48,332 nucleotides of DNA from a virus. Positions 1 through 8,644 of the stretch are shown one piece after another. The stretch spans positions 1 to 48,332 of the IMG/VR virus record IMGVR_UViG_3300034198_018550; one strand, written 5' to 3'. How positions within the stretch are numbered: position 1 is the first letter of the stretch; every line of letters starts with the position of its first letter. Under the pieces are notes generated by a model. The model worked only from the letters and a program-made list of their open reading frames with translations, searched no databases and was not told the DNA's origin. A program made the translations under genes and the position numbers.

Positions 1-1340
1 GCGAATGGGTTAGCAACAAGACCATAACGGGTCTTAAAGCCAATCTTAGGCTGGAAGGAGTTCTCACCAACGGCACGAACCATTTGGAGAGGAACGTATG
101 GGCAATAGAACAGACCTGCGTCATAAGGTGAAGAACCCTTATAACCAACAACGTAATACTGGTTGCCACCGGTAGGAGCAGCATTAGCAGAGGTCAGGTT
201 TGCAGAATATGGGTCGATGTATACTCTGTACTTACCTTGCAGAACACCAGCGAAGGTGTTGCCAGTGTCATCAACGTTCAGGTTTGCGTTGAGTGCTGGG
301 GTGTAATCGAGAACACCAGCCATGGTCAGTGCTGAAGCAACGTCAGCAGAGCACAGGATGATGTTGCCCTTTCCTCTACGAGTTCTTTGTGCGATTCTGT
401 TAGCATCGCGCTCGATTTGGAACAGGAGACCCTTGAACTTCTCAACAGACCAACGACCGTTTGAGTCAACGTCCAGGTCAAAAATACCAGCAGTAGCGGT
501 ATTCTCAACAGCACCTTGCTCAGCAACCTTGTAGATGGTTCTGATGACTTCACGGTTGATTTCAGCAAGAATCTCAGTTGACAGAATGTTTGCCAACTCA
601 GCTTCTGCATTCAGACCGTGGATTGCCTTAAGGTCCTGAGCAAGCTCAAGCGAGTACTCAGCCTTCAGTGCGCGTGACTTTGCAGTAACGGTGACTTTCT
701 CAATCGAGAAAGCCATCTGGTTGAATGCATTGTTGCCGCTGTCCAGTTCTTCAGCAGTCTGAGTGGTCATTCCCTGACCAACATCATATGCAGTTGAAGA
801 AGCAGAAGATACTGGGTTCAGAACAGCAGGGTTGTCACCCGACTGTGAAGTAGTACCCATACCAGCGAGAACATCGGTGAAACCACCGGTCTCATCGAAT
901 CCTGAATCCTGACCAGAGAATGCAGAATCTGCTTCGTTGAAGAATGCTTCTGTACCGTTCTGGTTGGTGTACTTAGAACGCATTGCGAAGATGAGTCCAG
1001 TAGGACCGCTCATTGGTTGAACACCTGCGAGGTCATAAGCGACCAGGTTAGGCATTGAGCGTCTGATCAGAGAGATCAGAACAGGGTCGAAACCAGCAAC
1101 AGGTGCGCCAGCTGAACCAGAGAAACCAGCATTGCCAGTTCCGCTTGGATCAGTGTTGACGGTTGGTTGCTCAAACAGCATACCGCCTCTTTCGAAGGAG
1201 GTTTGCTCTCTAAGGAATTTTTCTTGGTTTTCCAGCAGGACAGCGGTTACAGCTCTTCTGTGCGAATCTTTGATTGGATCAAGACCCTCATAATTGAGGA
1301 GAGGAGCCCACTTTTCCTGCAGATGCTCGGAATGGAACAT
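1..1340 (-). CDS. 23: Major capsid protein gp23 (3' end beyond window)
   Basis: The minus strand is open from an ATG at 1338-1340 to the left edge, giving about 446 residues without a stop. The translation begins MFHSEHLQEKWAPLLNYEG and includes MPNLVAYDLAGVQPMSGPTG and, near the edge, KTRYGLVANPF. These are strongly like gp23 of T4-type cyanophages, the protein that forms the hexamers of the capsid shell and is normally trimmed by the gp21 protease during prohead maturation. An AAAGG stretch lies about a dozen bases before the ATG. The gene follows gp22 directly, the T4 order 20-21-22-23. The C-terminus is outside the window, so full length and stop cannot be judged. Confidence 0.97.
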   Translation of the reverse strand, partial: MFHSEHLQEKWAPLLNYEGLDPIKDSHRRAVTAVLLENQEKFLREQTSFERGGMLFEQPTVNTDPSGTGNAGFSGSAGAPVAGFDPVLISLIRRSMPNLVAYDLAGVQPMSGPTGLIFAMRSKYTNQNGTEAFFNEADSAFSGQDSGFDETGGFTDVLAGMGTTSQSGDNPAVLNPVSSASSTAYDVGQGMTTQTAEELDSGNNAFNQMAFSIEKVTVTAKSRALKAEYSLELAQDLKAIHGLNAEAELANILSTEILAEINREVIRTIYKVAEQGAVENTATAGIFDLDVDSNGRWSVEKFKGLLFQIERDANRIAQRTRRGKGNIILCSADVASALTMAGVLDYTPALNANLNVDDTGNTFAGVLQGKYRVYIDPYSANLTSANAAPTGGNQYYVVGYKGSSPYDAGLFYCPYVPLQMVRAVGENSFQPKIGFKTRYGLVANPF

Positions 1341-1372
1341 TTGCGTTTACCTTTGTTGTGTGGATGTTTTGT

Positions 1373-1392
1373 TTGAATTATATTAAATTCAA
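1373..1392 (-). other. AT-rich hairpin between gp22 stop and gp23
   Basis: Bases 1373-1379 (TTGAATT) and 1386-1392 (AATTCAA) form a perfect 7-bp inverted repeat with a 6-base loop, starting at the base after the gp22 stop codon. The gap holds no exact late-promoter octamer for gp23, although TATAAT occurs on the minus strand at 1377-1382. The hairpin is too weak, and lacks the U-run, to be a convincing terminator. It might be an RNA processing or stability element in front of the most highly expressed gene. That role is inference. Confidence 0.3.
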
Positions 1393-2502
1393 TTATTTGC
1401 TAAATGCAGAAAGTGTCTTAAGATAAGCAGACATGGATCCTGAAATATTATCAGGAGTTACATCTACACCTTCTGACAGAGTTTCGGTCTTAGCAGATTG
1501 TGCTGTAGGCTTAATGGAGAAATATGACTCCTTAAGCATTTCCAGCTTTTCACGATATTCTTCTTCACTTTCAAACTCAACACTTTCGGCAAGTGAAGCG
1601 AGTTTCTCTTTCTGAGTCTGTGCAAGACCTTCAGAGACTTGATCTAAGATTCCTTCAGCAACCGACTCTGCGAGACGCTTGTTTAGGGAAACGTTTTTCT
1701 CAATTTGCTCGTTGAGTTTTGTCTCCATTTCATCAAGTTTTTCTACCATGCTCTCAAGAACATCATATTTATCTTCAGGGATTGATACATAATGTGCTTC
1801 AAAAAGTTCCTTCATTCCTGAGAGGAATGATTCGGTCATTTCGGTCTTAAGACCGGTTTCAACAGCGAGTGCGTTCTCTTGGAACCACTCATCAGCAACG
1901 TACTCCAAATAGGAGTCAACGCGCTGTGCAAGTGCTTCTTTTACTTCCTCTACTTCTTCAGCGAGGGCAGCAGCATATGCTTGCTCAAGTTCTTCTTTAA
2001 TACCAGCAACCTTTGCATTGATTGCGGTTTCGAAGATTGTTCTTGCTTTCTCTTGGAACTCCTCAGAAAGCTCTTCGCCAGCAAGAAGTGCATTAACATC
2101 TTCTTCGATGTCATACTCAGCAACTTCTTCCTCAAGATCTTCCTCTTCACCTTCTTCAAGATCTTCCCCTTCTACCTCTTCTTCCTCAGAGATGATTTCT
2201 TCGTCTTCAATCTCTTCTTCTTCCTTCATGGACTTCATTGGGTCAGCAGCAGATGCGCCCTTATTTACAATATCCTTAACTTGCTTGAGAGTTCCACCAG
2301 GGGTCTTCAGCTTTGCCGAATCATCATCTACTTTATAATTATCTGGTGTAGGTCCACCAAGATCTTCCCAACTACCAGTTTGACCTGGTGTTACTCCAGA
2401 AAGTGAAGGCATGGGATCTGCTGCTTTCGCGCCAGCGTTGACAGCAGTCTTGGATTGCTTAGTGCCTACTTCCATTTCTTGTAAATTGTTACCACGAGAC
2501 AT
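1393..2502 (-). CDS. 22: Prohead core scaffolding protein gp22
   Basis: This 369-residue, very acidic, helix-rich protein sits between the gp21 protease and gp23 major capsid genes, exactly where T4 places its prohead scaffold. gp22 forms the internal core on which gp23 assembles and is later degraded by gp21. A Glu-run region spans about residues 93-135. From about residue 140 to 320 the sequence is long amphipathic helix with heptad-like spacing, typical of a scaffold. It is about 100 residues longer than T4 gp22 (269). The extra N-terminal part holds a short duplication: VNAGAKAADPM near residue 21 and VNKGASAADPM near residue 80. A late promoter lies at 2539-2546. Identity rests on position and composition as well as similarity. 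Confidence 0.9.
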   Translation of the reverse strand: MSRGNNLQEMEVGTKQSKTAVNAGAKAADPMPSLSGVTPGQTGSWEDLGGPTPDNYKVDDDSAKLKTPGGTLKQVKDIVNKGASAADPMKSMKEEEEIEDEEIISEEEEVEGEDLEEGEEEDLEEEVAEYDIEEDVNALLAGEELSEEFQEKARTIFETAINAKVAGIKEELEQAYAAALAEEVEEVKEALAQRVDSYLEYVADEWFQENALAVETGLKTEMTESFLSGMKELFEAHYVSIPEDKYDVLESMVEKLDEMETKLNEQIEKNVSLNKRLAESVAEGILDQVSEGLAQTQKEKLASLAESVEFESEEEYREKLEMLKESYFSIKPTAQSAKTETLSEGVDVTPDNISGSMSAYLKTLSAFSK

Positions 2503-2538
2503 TTGAACTCTCCGATTTTCCTGTTTGAAATCTATATT

Positions 2539-2546
2539 TATTTATA
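2539..2546 (-). promoter_or_regulatory. T4-type late promoter before gp22
   Basis: The minus strand reads TATAAATA, the exact T4 late -10 consensus recognised through the sigma factor gp55. It lies 37-44 bases upstream of the gp22 ATG in the 63-base gap after gp21. There is no sigma70-like -35, as expected for a late promoter. Confidence 0.7.
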
Positions 2547-2565
2547 AATTAAGATATTTAATAAA

Positions 2566-3216
2566 TCAAAGGTTATTTAGGAAATCATTGAACAGATTTA
2601 ATTTCTGTTCCTCAAGTCTTCTTTGATCAACTAAAGTATTGATGCGCTTTTGTGTTTGACGTGCTTGCTTTTCACGCAAAATTGATCCTTCCCAAACCCA
2701 CTCTTTACCTTCCATGATTCCCTGAACAAAAGCATCAGGTGCAGAAGGATCGGCAACAATATCAGCTGCAGTTGCAAGCATGAAATCTTCGCCAACTTCC
2801 ATGTAACCATCACGATGTCTAGATACTGAACCAATACCACGAGAAGAAACTCCGAGAGTTACTCCTTCTTTCAGAAGTGACTCTGCAATCTTACCCATAG
2901 GGGTAGAAAGAATCTGTGCTTTACCAATAAAATTGTTTCCTTCTTGTGTCAAAGAAATAATTTTATGGGAAACACGATCAAGGTTTACTGTTGGTCCATC
3001 TGGATGACCTAACTCTCCAAGAGCACGACCCTTATCAATATAAGAATCGCTGTATCTCTTAACCTCACGCTCCATTACAGATCTACGATATACTCTACCG
3101 TTGCGATTCTGTTGTTCGGTTTGGAGGAAAGGACCTTGAATGTAAAGAGTTTTTTTACCGTTTACTGTTTCGGTAATAACTTCTACTGATTCAATTTCTT
3201 CTGTGATAAGTTTCAT
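2566..3216 (-). CDS. 21: Prohead core protein protease gp21
   Basis: This 216-residue serine protease digests the scaffold and trims capsid proteins in the prohead. Visible catalytic candidates are His71 in GELGHPDG, Ser124/Ser125 in LGVSSRG, and an Asp in ADIVADPSAP near residue 156. These match the T4 gp21 (family S80) pattern. I chose the ATG at 3214-3216 (MKLITEEIESVEV) instead of an in-frame ATG at 3285, because the longer form would run 68 bases into the upstream gene and its extra residues look like read-through of another frame. The upstream gene stops at 3218, leaving a one-base gap, so translational coupling is likely. Length is close to T4 gp21 (212). Confidence 0.95.
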   Translation of the reverse strand: MKLITEEIESVEVITETVNGKKTLYIQGPFLQTEQQNRNGRVYRRSVMEREVKRYSDSYIDKGRALGELGHPDGPTVNLDRVSHKIISLTQEGNNFIGKAQILSTPMGKIAESLLKEGVTLGVSSRGIGSVSRHRDGYMEVGEDFMLATAADIVADPSAPDAFVQGIMEGKEWVWEGSILREKQARQTQKRINTLVDQRRLEEQKLNLFNDFLNNL

Positions 3217-3217
3217 T

Positions 3218-3769
3218 TTAGGCGTTTCCTGCGATTTGAACTTGTTGGAAGTGAATTGTACCTGAACCAGTTCCAAGTGCTGCAACTTTGAAAGAACTTC
3301 TCAGTTCAGCCCATGGAGAAGCAAAGGTGTCAGTTACTGATGAAGAGTTATGATCTATCGTAACTCTTGTTCCAAAGTATCCACTCACATTAGTTGAATT
3401 ATCAATTGCAGTAATAATTTTATGAGTGAAATTAAAGTTTGATTGTCCAGTGACTGTCAAAGAAACAGCATCACCAACGGCAAATTGCGAACCAGTTCCC
3501 TCAGGGAAATTTACAATTGTGCTAGTTCCTGTGGTAATACCAATAACTCTTTGCGAAGTTGGTCTACCAATAGAAAGAACTTCAACACCACCCGAGGGAA
3601 TGTAATAATTTTGTGCAGTTGCTGTAGGATTAGTTCCAATTGCAACGTGTGCAGAAGAACCAACAGCAACAAATCTTACAAATTCAGATTGGTGAGTAGC
3701 TGCAGCAGATTGTGCAGAAGTTCCACTAATAGTAAATGATGAATTTACCCCTACGGTATTATGCGCCAT
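3218..3769 (-). CDS. Probable virion protein of unknown function (183 aa)
   Basis: This Ser/Thr/Gly/Val-rich protein of 183 residues is predicted to be almost entirely beta strand, has no obvious membrane segment and has few charged residues. It starts MAHNTVGVNSSFTISGTSAQ and ends with FKVAALGTGSGTIHFQQVQI. It lies between the 52-residue gene and gp21, inside the head-gene block, and has a perfect late promoter at 3795-3802. A structural or head-decoration role is plausible by context and composition. T4 has no counterpart at this position and I cannot assign a specific function. Confidence 0.75.
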   Translation of the reverse strand: MAHNTVGVNSSFTISGTSAQSAAATHQSEFVRFVAVGSSAHVAIGTNPTATAQNYYIPSGGVEVLSIGRPTSQRVIGITTGTSTIVNFPEGTGSQFAVGDAVSLTVTGQSNFNFTHKIITAIDNSTNVSGYFGTRVTIDHNSSSVTDTFASPWAELRSSFKVAALGTGSGTIHFQQVQIAGNA

Positions 3770-3794
3770 TATTTTTTAAATACACTTTAATAGT

Positions 3795-3802
3795 TATTTA
3801 TA
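3795..3802 (-). promoter_or_regulatory. T4-type late promoter before the 183-aa virion gene
   Basis: The minus strand reads TATAAATA 26-33 bases before the ATG at 3769. It lies in the short gap between this gene and the 52-residue gene. The octamer is part of a 12-base palindrome, so the plus strand also shows TATAAATA at 3799-3806. No plus-strand gene follows, so I read it as a minus-strand promoter. Confidence 0.7.
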
Positions 3803-3809
3803 AATACTC

Positions 3810-3968
3810 TCAATCTTCAGCGGTTTCAGCATCAAATACTGTAGTTGAAACCATTGGTCTGAGAGCATCAATTCTTTCTGCAGACTTCGTAAAGAGTAGT
3901 TCTTTGATCTTGTCACTAATCTGTGATGGGGATTCATCAGTAACAATCATATCTAAAAGTTCTTCCAT
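3810..3968 (-). CDS. Small acidic protein in the T4 gene 67/68 position (52 aa)
   Basis: This short gene encodes 52 residues, beginning MEELLDMIVTDESPSQISDK and ending FDAETAED. It has an amphipathic helix in the first half and an acidic tail. It lies between gp20 and the genes leading to gp21. In T4 the same interval holds genes 67 and 68, small prohead core proteins, so a core or assembly role is suggested by position. I see no clear sequence identity to T4 gp67 or gp68. A perfect late promoter overlaps the gp20 stop 28 bases upstream. The gene has a proper start, fills the gap neatly and shows coding-like composition. Confidence 0.7.
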   Translation of the reverse strand: MEELLDMIVTDESPSQISDKIKELLFTKSAERIDALRPMVSTTVFDAETAED

Positions 3969-3995
3969 TTTAATCCATAAATGATTAACTAGGAG

Positions 3996-4003
3996 TATTT
4001 ATA
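3996..4003 (-). promoter_or_regulatory. T4-type late promoter overlapping the gp20 stop
   Basis: The minus strand reads TATAAATA. Its internal TAA (3999-4001) is also the gp20 stop codon. It lies 28-35 bases before the 52-residue gene. Confidence 0.65.
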
Positions 4004-5669
4004 TCTCCCCACCCTTAGGCAATTCTGGTGCTTCTACCGACCTTTCTTGTGATCCCAAATCTGGTTCCATAACTGGAGCGCCGAGATCCATTTGTGCAGA
4101 TTGATCTAAGGGTGCTCCAGTTTCTGGATCGACTGGAGCATTTGGATCTGGAATAATTCCAGATTCAATTTCCTTTTTAATCAACTTATCCTGCTCAAGA
4201 ATTTCTTCATCAGTCTGACGAAGAATCTTACGTCTTACATAATCTTGTGAGAAGTACTTGCCGACAAATGGTTCTGCTGTTGCAACCATACCAAGTCTTT
4301 CATTCATTAACTCGGAATCTTTAAGTTCCGCAAAATGATTATCATATAAGAAATCATACTGAATGTGCTCGCTCATAACTTCCCAATCTTCGGGAGTAAT
4401 GATATTTTTTAGAATCAATTGTGTTCTCAACATATCATTAAACATATTTGAGAATCTCTTTCTCAGACGACCAACAAACTTAGTGAACTTGAGTTCGTCT
4501 CTTAAGATTTCTGATGAACGACCAAGATTAAATCCACCCTCTCCATCCATTCTTGATGGTGGAACATTTAAGGCTCTGTATAATTTCTTCTTAAAATATT
4601 CAATATCAGTAATTTCTCCAAGATTTTGACCACCAGGAAGTGTGGTGATTTCTGTTCCTCTACCACCTTCCCTTCTAGGGAGCCAGAAATCCTCAAGCAT
4701 TGCCATGTATTTTTTGTCATCGCGGATTTCACCTGTGTTTGCATCATACACAAGTTTATTGCGATATCTCATCATAACATCACGAAGATATTGCTCAGCT
4801 TTTACCTTAGGGAGATTACCAACATCAATGTAGAAAATTCTACGCTCTGGGGCACGAGACAATCTATAAATGACAAGAGAATCCTCAATCATTCTCAGTT
4901 GATTAAGTGCTTTAATTGCTTTATGGAGATATGAAAGTGTATGACCTTTATTTCTATCTACAAGACCAGATGTGCAATAAGTGATTGCATCTTTTGCAAT
5001 TTTAATCCCCTGACTTGCACCTGTCTGAGCTGGATTTGACGAAGGATAAATTGATCTGGGATTGTAGATAAAGTATTCTTCAAGTTCGGGGAACTCATAA
5101 TCCATAGGATTATCTGTTGTAATCCTCTGAATGGATGATAATCTATCTTCTGGTTTCTTTTTTTGTTGCCTAACATAGCGCATTTTCGATGCATCTATGT
5201 AGCGAAGTTCTTGAATACCTTCTTGAGGGTTCTTTAAATCAATAATTTTGTGGTAGTATAATCTACCATCTACATACCAGTTTCTATAGATTTCGTGAGA
5301 TTTTTTATCAAAATCTAGGAGATCTAAAATATATTTAAATTCTGATCTAATCTTCTTCTTAATACCATCACTTGCATTCAAATTATCTAAATCAATTTGA
5401 ATTGGAGTATCGTTTGTATCAGAAACAATCGCTTCATTTACAATATCTTCAATGGCACTATCCACCTCTGGATGAAGAGCCATTTCTCTATATCTTTTGA
5501 TTAATTCAAATTCTGTTCTATATACACCTTCAAGATCAACATATGATCCAAAAAACCCACTGCTTGCATAATGGTCAACCCCGTCCTCATCGTTAGGAGG
5601 AACGGGGGAAACCGCAGTGGGTGCTAATGGTTCAGTATCCTCAATAGAGAATCCAAATAATTTTGCCAT
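3999..5669 (-). CDS. 20: Portal vertex protein gp20
   Basis: The 556-residue protein is the head portal: a dodecameric ring through which DNA is packaged and ejected, which also nucleates head assembly. Diagnostic stretches are YYHKIIDLKNPQEGIQELRY, RAPERRIFYIDVGNLPKVKA near residue 270, and DGEGGFNLGRSSEILRDELK near residue 370, all typical of T4-family gp20 (T4 is 524 residues). The C-terminus is acidic and proline-rich (PDPNAPVDPETGAPLD). It follows gp19 as in T4. Upstream the minus strand carries an AATAAATA late-type element at 5700-5707. No strong Shine-Dalgarno lies close to the ATG. Confidence 0.98.
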   Translation of the reverse strand: MAKLFGFSIEDTEPLAPTAVSPVPPNDEDGVDHYASSGFFGSYVDLEGVYRTEFELIKRYREMALHPEVDSAIEDIVNEAIVSDTNDTPIQIDLDNLNASDGIKKKIRSEFKYILDLLDFDKKSHEIYRNWYVDGRLYYHKIIDLKNPQEGIQELRYIDASKMRYVRQQKKKPEDRLSSIQRITTDNPMDYEFPELEEYFIYNPRSIYPSSNPAQTGASQGIKIAKDAITYCTSGLVDRNKGHTLSYLHKAIKALNQLRMIEDSLVIYRLSRAPERRIFYIDVGNLPKVKAEQYLRDVMMRYRNKLVYDANTGEIRDDKKYMAMLEDFWLPRREGGRGTEITTLPGGQNLGEITDIEYFKKKLYRALNVPPSRMDGEGGFNLGRSSEILRDELKFTKFVGRLRKRFSNMFNDMLRTQLILKNIITPEDWEVMSEHIQYDFLYDNHFAELKDSELMNERLGMVATAEPFVGKYFSQDYVRRKILRQTDEEILEQDKLIKKEIESGIIPDPNAPVDPETGAPLDQSAQMDLGAPVMEPDLGSQERSVEAPELPKGGEI

Positions 5670-5699
5670 AATTTATTGTTTTAAGTTTGTTCCTTAGAC

Positions 5700-5707
5700 T
5701 ATTTATT
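5700..5707 (-). promoter_or_regulatory. Late-promoter-like element before gp20
   Basis: The minus strand reads AATAAATA, one base from the T4 late consensus, 31-38 bases before the gp20 ATG. The gp19 stop codon TAA (5706-5708) shares its first two bases. Confidence 0.5.
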
Positions 5708-6305
5708 AACCGTTTGGACCACCTGCTCCAACGATATTAAATGATTGAACTTGGAATTCAACTGTAAATTCCTCAATCGTGTCTGAAGAATCATAAGAAA
5801 GATCAATTTGAGATACGTTGGTTGGGAAAATATCAATGAATTCATACTCGGCAAGAACGGAATTGGCACCTCCGCTATTGTCTCTACTGTTAGGTGTAGA
5901 ACCTCTTCCCAACTGGAATACTCTTGCTGTCGCCATGTATGCACTTGGATCAGTTGCACCAAGATTGAGATCAAGACTTGCAATTTGATTAGACCACTCT
6001 TCAAATGCTCTTCTCAGAATAAAGTCTTCATCATTAATGACAGTTACTGTCCAAGTATCAATTGTTCTATCTCCAGCAACTTTAAAAGTTCTTCCACGGA
6101 AAGGAACATCAATTGATGCGATATTTTGCGCTGGAAGAGCTGCTGCTTTACACATGAACTGGAACTTGTCAGAATCGAATGTTGGAAGATCGAATCCGAG
6201 TTCATTAAGTGTCATTTCAACCACAAATAGATTGGGGCGAGCACCGCCCCCAATCAGTGCTGATTTAAACTGAGAGATTGTTTTGTTTTCTCTGGTTGTT
6301 GCCAT
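5706..6305 (-). CDS. 19: Tail tube protein gp19
   Basis: The 199-residue protein polymerises into the inner tube of the contractile tail. Diagnostic stretches are RPNLFVVEMTLNELGFDLP near the N-terminus, and GRTFKVAGDRTIDTWTVTV followed by INDEDF, which closely resemble T4 gp19 (163 residues). The extra length lies mainly in the second half and in the Gly-rich C-terminus (FNIVGAGGPNG). A strong AGGAGG Shine-Dalgarno lies at about the usual distance before the ATG, fitting a high-copy tail protein. The gene follows gp18, separated by a 35-base gap. Confidence 0.97.
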   Translation of the reverse strand: MATTRENKTISQFKSALIGGGARPNLFVVEMTLNELGFDLPTFDSDKFQFMCKAAALPAQNIASIDVPFRGRTFKVAGDRTIDTWTVTVINDEDFILRRAFEEWSNQIASLDLNLGATDPSAYMATARVFQLGRGSTPNSRDNSGGANSVLAEYEFIDIFPTNVSQIDLSYDSSDTIEEFTVEFQVQSFNIVGAGGPNG

Positions 6306-6340
6306 TGTTAAGTCCTCCTTTTGTTATTTAGATAATATAA

Positions 6341-8560
6341 TTAAACTCTACCAACTACTTCTTCAAAGCTTACACCAGTACGTGTAGCAACGAAAGTAAG
6401 AGTTACATAGTTAATTGACTTAGCTGGTTTCAGGAAGATGTCAGCTCTAAATTCATTATTGTCAATAACATCAGGAGTATTGTTTGTAGTGTCGCAAACA
6501 ACGAAGAATCCATACAGACCTCTCTTAGCCTGAACATCGCGGAGATAAGGTTCAACAATGTTTCTGAAGTTTGCTCTTGTCAGTTCATCGTTCAGTTCAA
6601 AGAGTTGTGCTTCCGCTGCTCTTTGAAGTGCTTGCTCAATTGTGAGGAACAAGCGACGAACGTTGATTCTGTCAAACGCTGAAGCATATCCAAGTGCAGT
6701 CTTATCACCAAAGAGAATCGTTCCAACTCCTGGTTGAGTAATAATTGAGTTGACTCTTGCAGGATAGAGTTTGTCTCTCTGTGCCTTGCTTGGGTTGTAA
6801 GCAAGTTTAACTGCGTTATTAATAACACCTCTTTGCTGACCAGCAGGTGAGAACCAAGGATATGCAACGATATTTGTTCTTGTCATCAATCCAGCAATGT
6901 CTCCATTGCAAGGAATGTAACGGAACTTATTGTTGAATCTATCGTAGGTATACTTGTAACCACTGTCAAAGACTGCATAAGATGAAGAACTCAGTGAACT
7001 GAAGTAATCAATCAAATTATTCGTTTGAGTTGTTGTGTTAGTGATTCCAATCAGATCTGCTCTATGTGGTCCAATGCAAGCAACACAATCTTTTCTTGCT
7101 TCTGCAAGAGAAATCAGGTAGTTTGCTTTTGCTTGTGAATCTGATTTTGCATCAAAACCAGGACCCATGATCAGGTAATCTACTTCTTCTTCATCTTTAT
7201 TTGAGAACAAACCATATGAGGTGATCAGATCTCCAAGAGCTGGTTTCATTCCACCATTAGCAGAGTAGTCAACACCACCGCTAAGAGTGTAGGTAGTATT
7301 TCCGATTCCGCTGTAAGTTACTCCCTGAGCATTCTGTCCCCAGAGTCCGTCACCAATAGAAATTGGAGTGAATGATTGTGATTTAACACCGGAATAAGTA
7401 GTGAATCCAGTTGCTACTGGTTTTGTTCCCCAATATCCATCAACTGCGTTAGATGGATTACCACCAGCGTAGACATTTGGTGAGAAGTCTGCCAAATAAC
7501 CTTCATACCAGATTTTTTGTGGAGCATTTACGTTAGAGATTGCATCGAGTGCTTTAGAAACACTGATATGCTTCTCAAGAACGTTTCCACGAACTCCAGA
7601 GATTGATCCAGTATCGTCTACAACAACAATATGGAGAGCATCATTCTTACCTTGTGCATCAAGTGAATACTTGTTGGTTACTGGCTTCGGTGCAATTTCC
7701 TTCCAGTAAATAACTGTATTCGTTAAACCTAAAGTTTGCTGATCATACCAGTCTTGAACTGTTGCTGGAGTGTAAGGAGTAACTGCTGAAACTCCAGTAT
7801 TAATTCCAGAGCTATTTACAAAGTACAGACTTGATGAAGTTGTGTATGAGAAGAGTTCAGAACCCTCCGCATAATCAATTTTTGTTTCTGTACCTGCTGA
7901 AGATACTCTAGAAACAACCTTAACTTCGATTGTGCTTGCAGCGTTAGTAGCGTCTGTAGTAACACCAGTGATAATACCCTTCAAGTAACCATTGAAGAGT
8001 GTGGTTGTTCCAGAACCTGCAAGAACAGCATTAGTGATTGCAGCAGTGACACCAGCACCGATTGTTGCACCAGCTGCTGAAAGATTAGTAGTAGCAATAC
8101 CAACAATTTGGTCTGCTTTGTCATCAATCAAGCAAACTTTCAGACTATTTGCCCAAGATCCTGGGTTCTTAGCAGCAAATGTAAAATCAGTTGCTTCTGA
8201 ATGATTGTTGATATAATCGTCGTAATTGTCAACTCTTAATGCAGTTGTATAAGCGATTCCAACACCTGCGTTTGCGTTGTTGAGGGTTGATCCTCCAGTT
8301 CTTACAACTTTAAGGACGCCACCGTATGAAAGGAAGGATGAAGCACTCATCCAATACTCATACTGTGCATCTGTTGAGAGTGGCTTACCAAAAACGTTGA
8401 TGAGATCTGATTCGTTGGTAATATCAATTGGTTCGTCAACAGGTCCGAGTGGAAAAGGTCCAGCAATCGCACCGATATTATCTAAAACATTATCAACTCT
8501 CCCTACTGTTAAATCAACCTCTCTGACGAGTACACCAGGAGATAATTGAGGAGTCGCCAT
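6341..8560 (-). CDS. 18: Contractile tail sheath protein gp18
   Basis: This 739-residue protein forms the contracting outer sheath around the gp19 tube. The N-terminus (MATPQLSPGVLVREVDLTVG) and the C-terminal half, with YPWFSPAGQQRGVINNAVKL and FDRINVRRLFLTIEQAL, are standard sheath signatures. T4 gp18 is 659 residues. The additional length is in the variable middle, rich in Thr/Ser/Gly (about residues 150-330), expected to be surface-exposed. GGAG lies before the ATG and a late-type promoter at 8597-8604. Order 17-18-19-20 is as in T4, except for the small zinc-finger gene just upstream. Confidence 0.98.
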   Translation of the reverse strand: MATPQLSPGVLVREVDLTVGRVDNVLDNIGAIAGPFPLGPVDEPIDITNESDLINVFGKPLSTDAQYEYWMSASSFLSYGGVLKVVRTGGSTLNNANAGVGIAYTTALRVDNYDDYINNHSEATDFTFAAKNPGSWANSLKVCLIDDKADQIVGIATTNLSAAGATIGAGVTAAITNAVLAGSGTTTLFNGYLKGIITGVTTDATNAASTIEVKVVSRVSSAGTETKIDYAEGSELFSYTTSSSLYFVNSSGINTGVSAVTPYTPATVQDWYDQQTLGLTNTVIYWKEIAPKPVTNKYSLDAQGKNDALHIVVVDDTGSISGVRGNVLEKHISVSKALDAISNVNAPQKIWYEGYLADFSPNVYAGGNPSNAVDGYWGTKPVATGFTTYSGVKSQSFTPISIGDGLWGQNAQGVTYSGIGNTTYTLSGGVDYSANGGMKPALGDLITSYGLFSNKDEEEVDYLIMGPGFDAKSDSQAKANYLISLAEARKDCVACIGPHRADLIGITNTTTQTNNLIDYFSSLSSSSYAVFDSGYKYTYDRFNNKFRYIPCNGDIAGLMTRTNIVAYPWFSPAGQQRGVINNAVKLAYNPSKAQRDKLYPARVNSIITQPGVGTILFGDKTALGYASAFDRINVRRLFLTIEQALQRAAEAQLFELNDELTRANFRNIVEPYLRDVQAKRGLYGFFVVCDTTNNTPDVIDNNEFRADIFLKPAKSINYVTLTFVATRTGVSFEEVVGRV

Positions 8561-8596
8561 GTTTTTCTCCGTAAAATTCTCAGTTTATCTACAAAA

Positions 8597-8604
8597 TATT
8601 TATT
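8597..8604 (-). promoter_or_regulatory. Late-promoter-like element before gp18
   Basis: The minus strand reads AATAAATA 37-44 bases before the gp18 ATG, in the 84-base gap after the zinc-finger gene. It differs from the T4 late consensus at the first base only. Confidence 0.55.
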
Positions 8605-8644
8605 AAAAAGTTACTTTTCGCAGGGGAAACATGACGTGAACACC

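Noticed and set aside
1879-2406. Plus-strand open frame of 175 residues opposite gp22
   Set aside because: It is the complement of the Glu-codon-rich region, giving Phe/Leu runs, and lies wholly within the well supported gp22 gene.
3217-3285. Upstream start for gp21
   Set aside because: The extra 23 residues lie inside the preceding gene and are read-through of another frame. The ATG at 3216 fits the family start.
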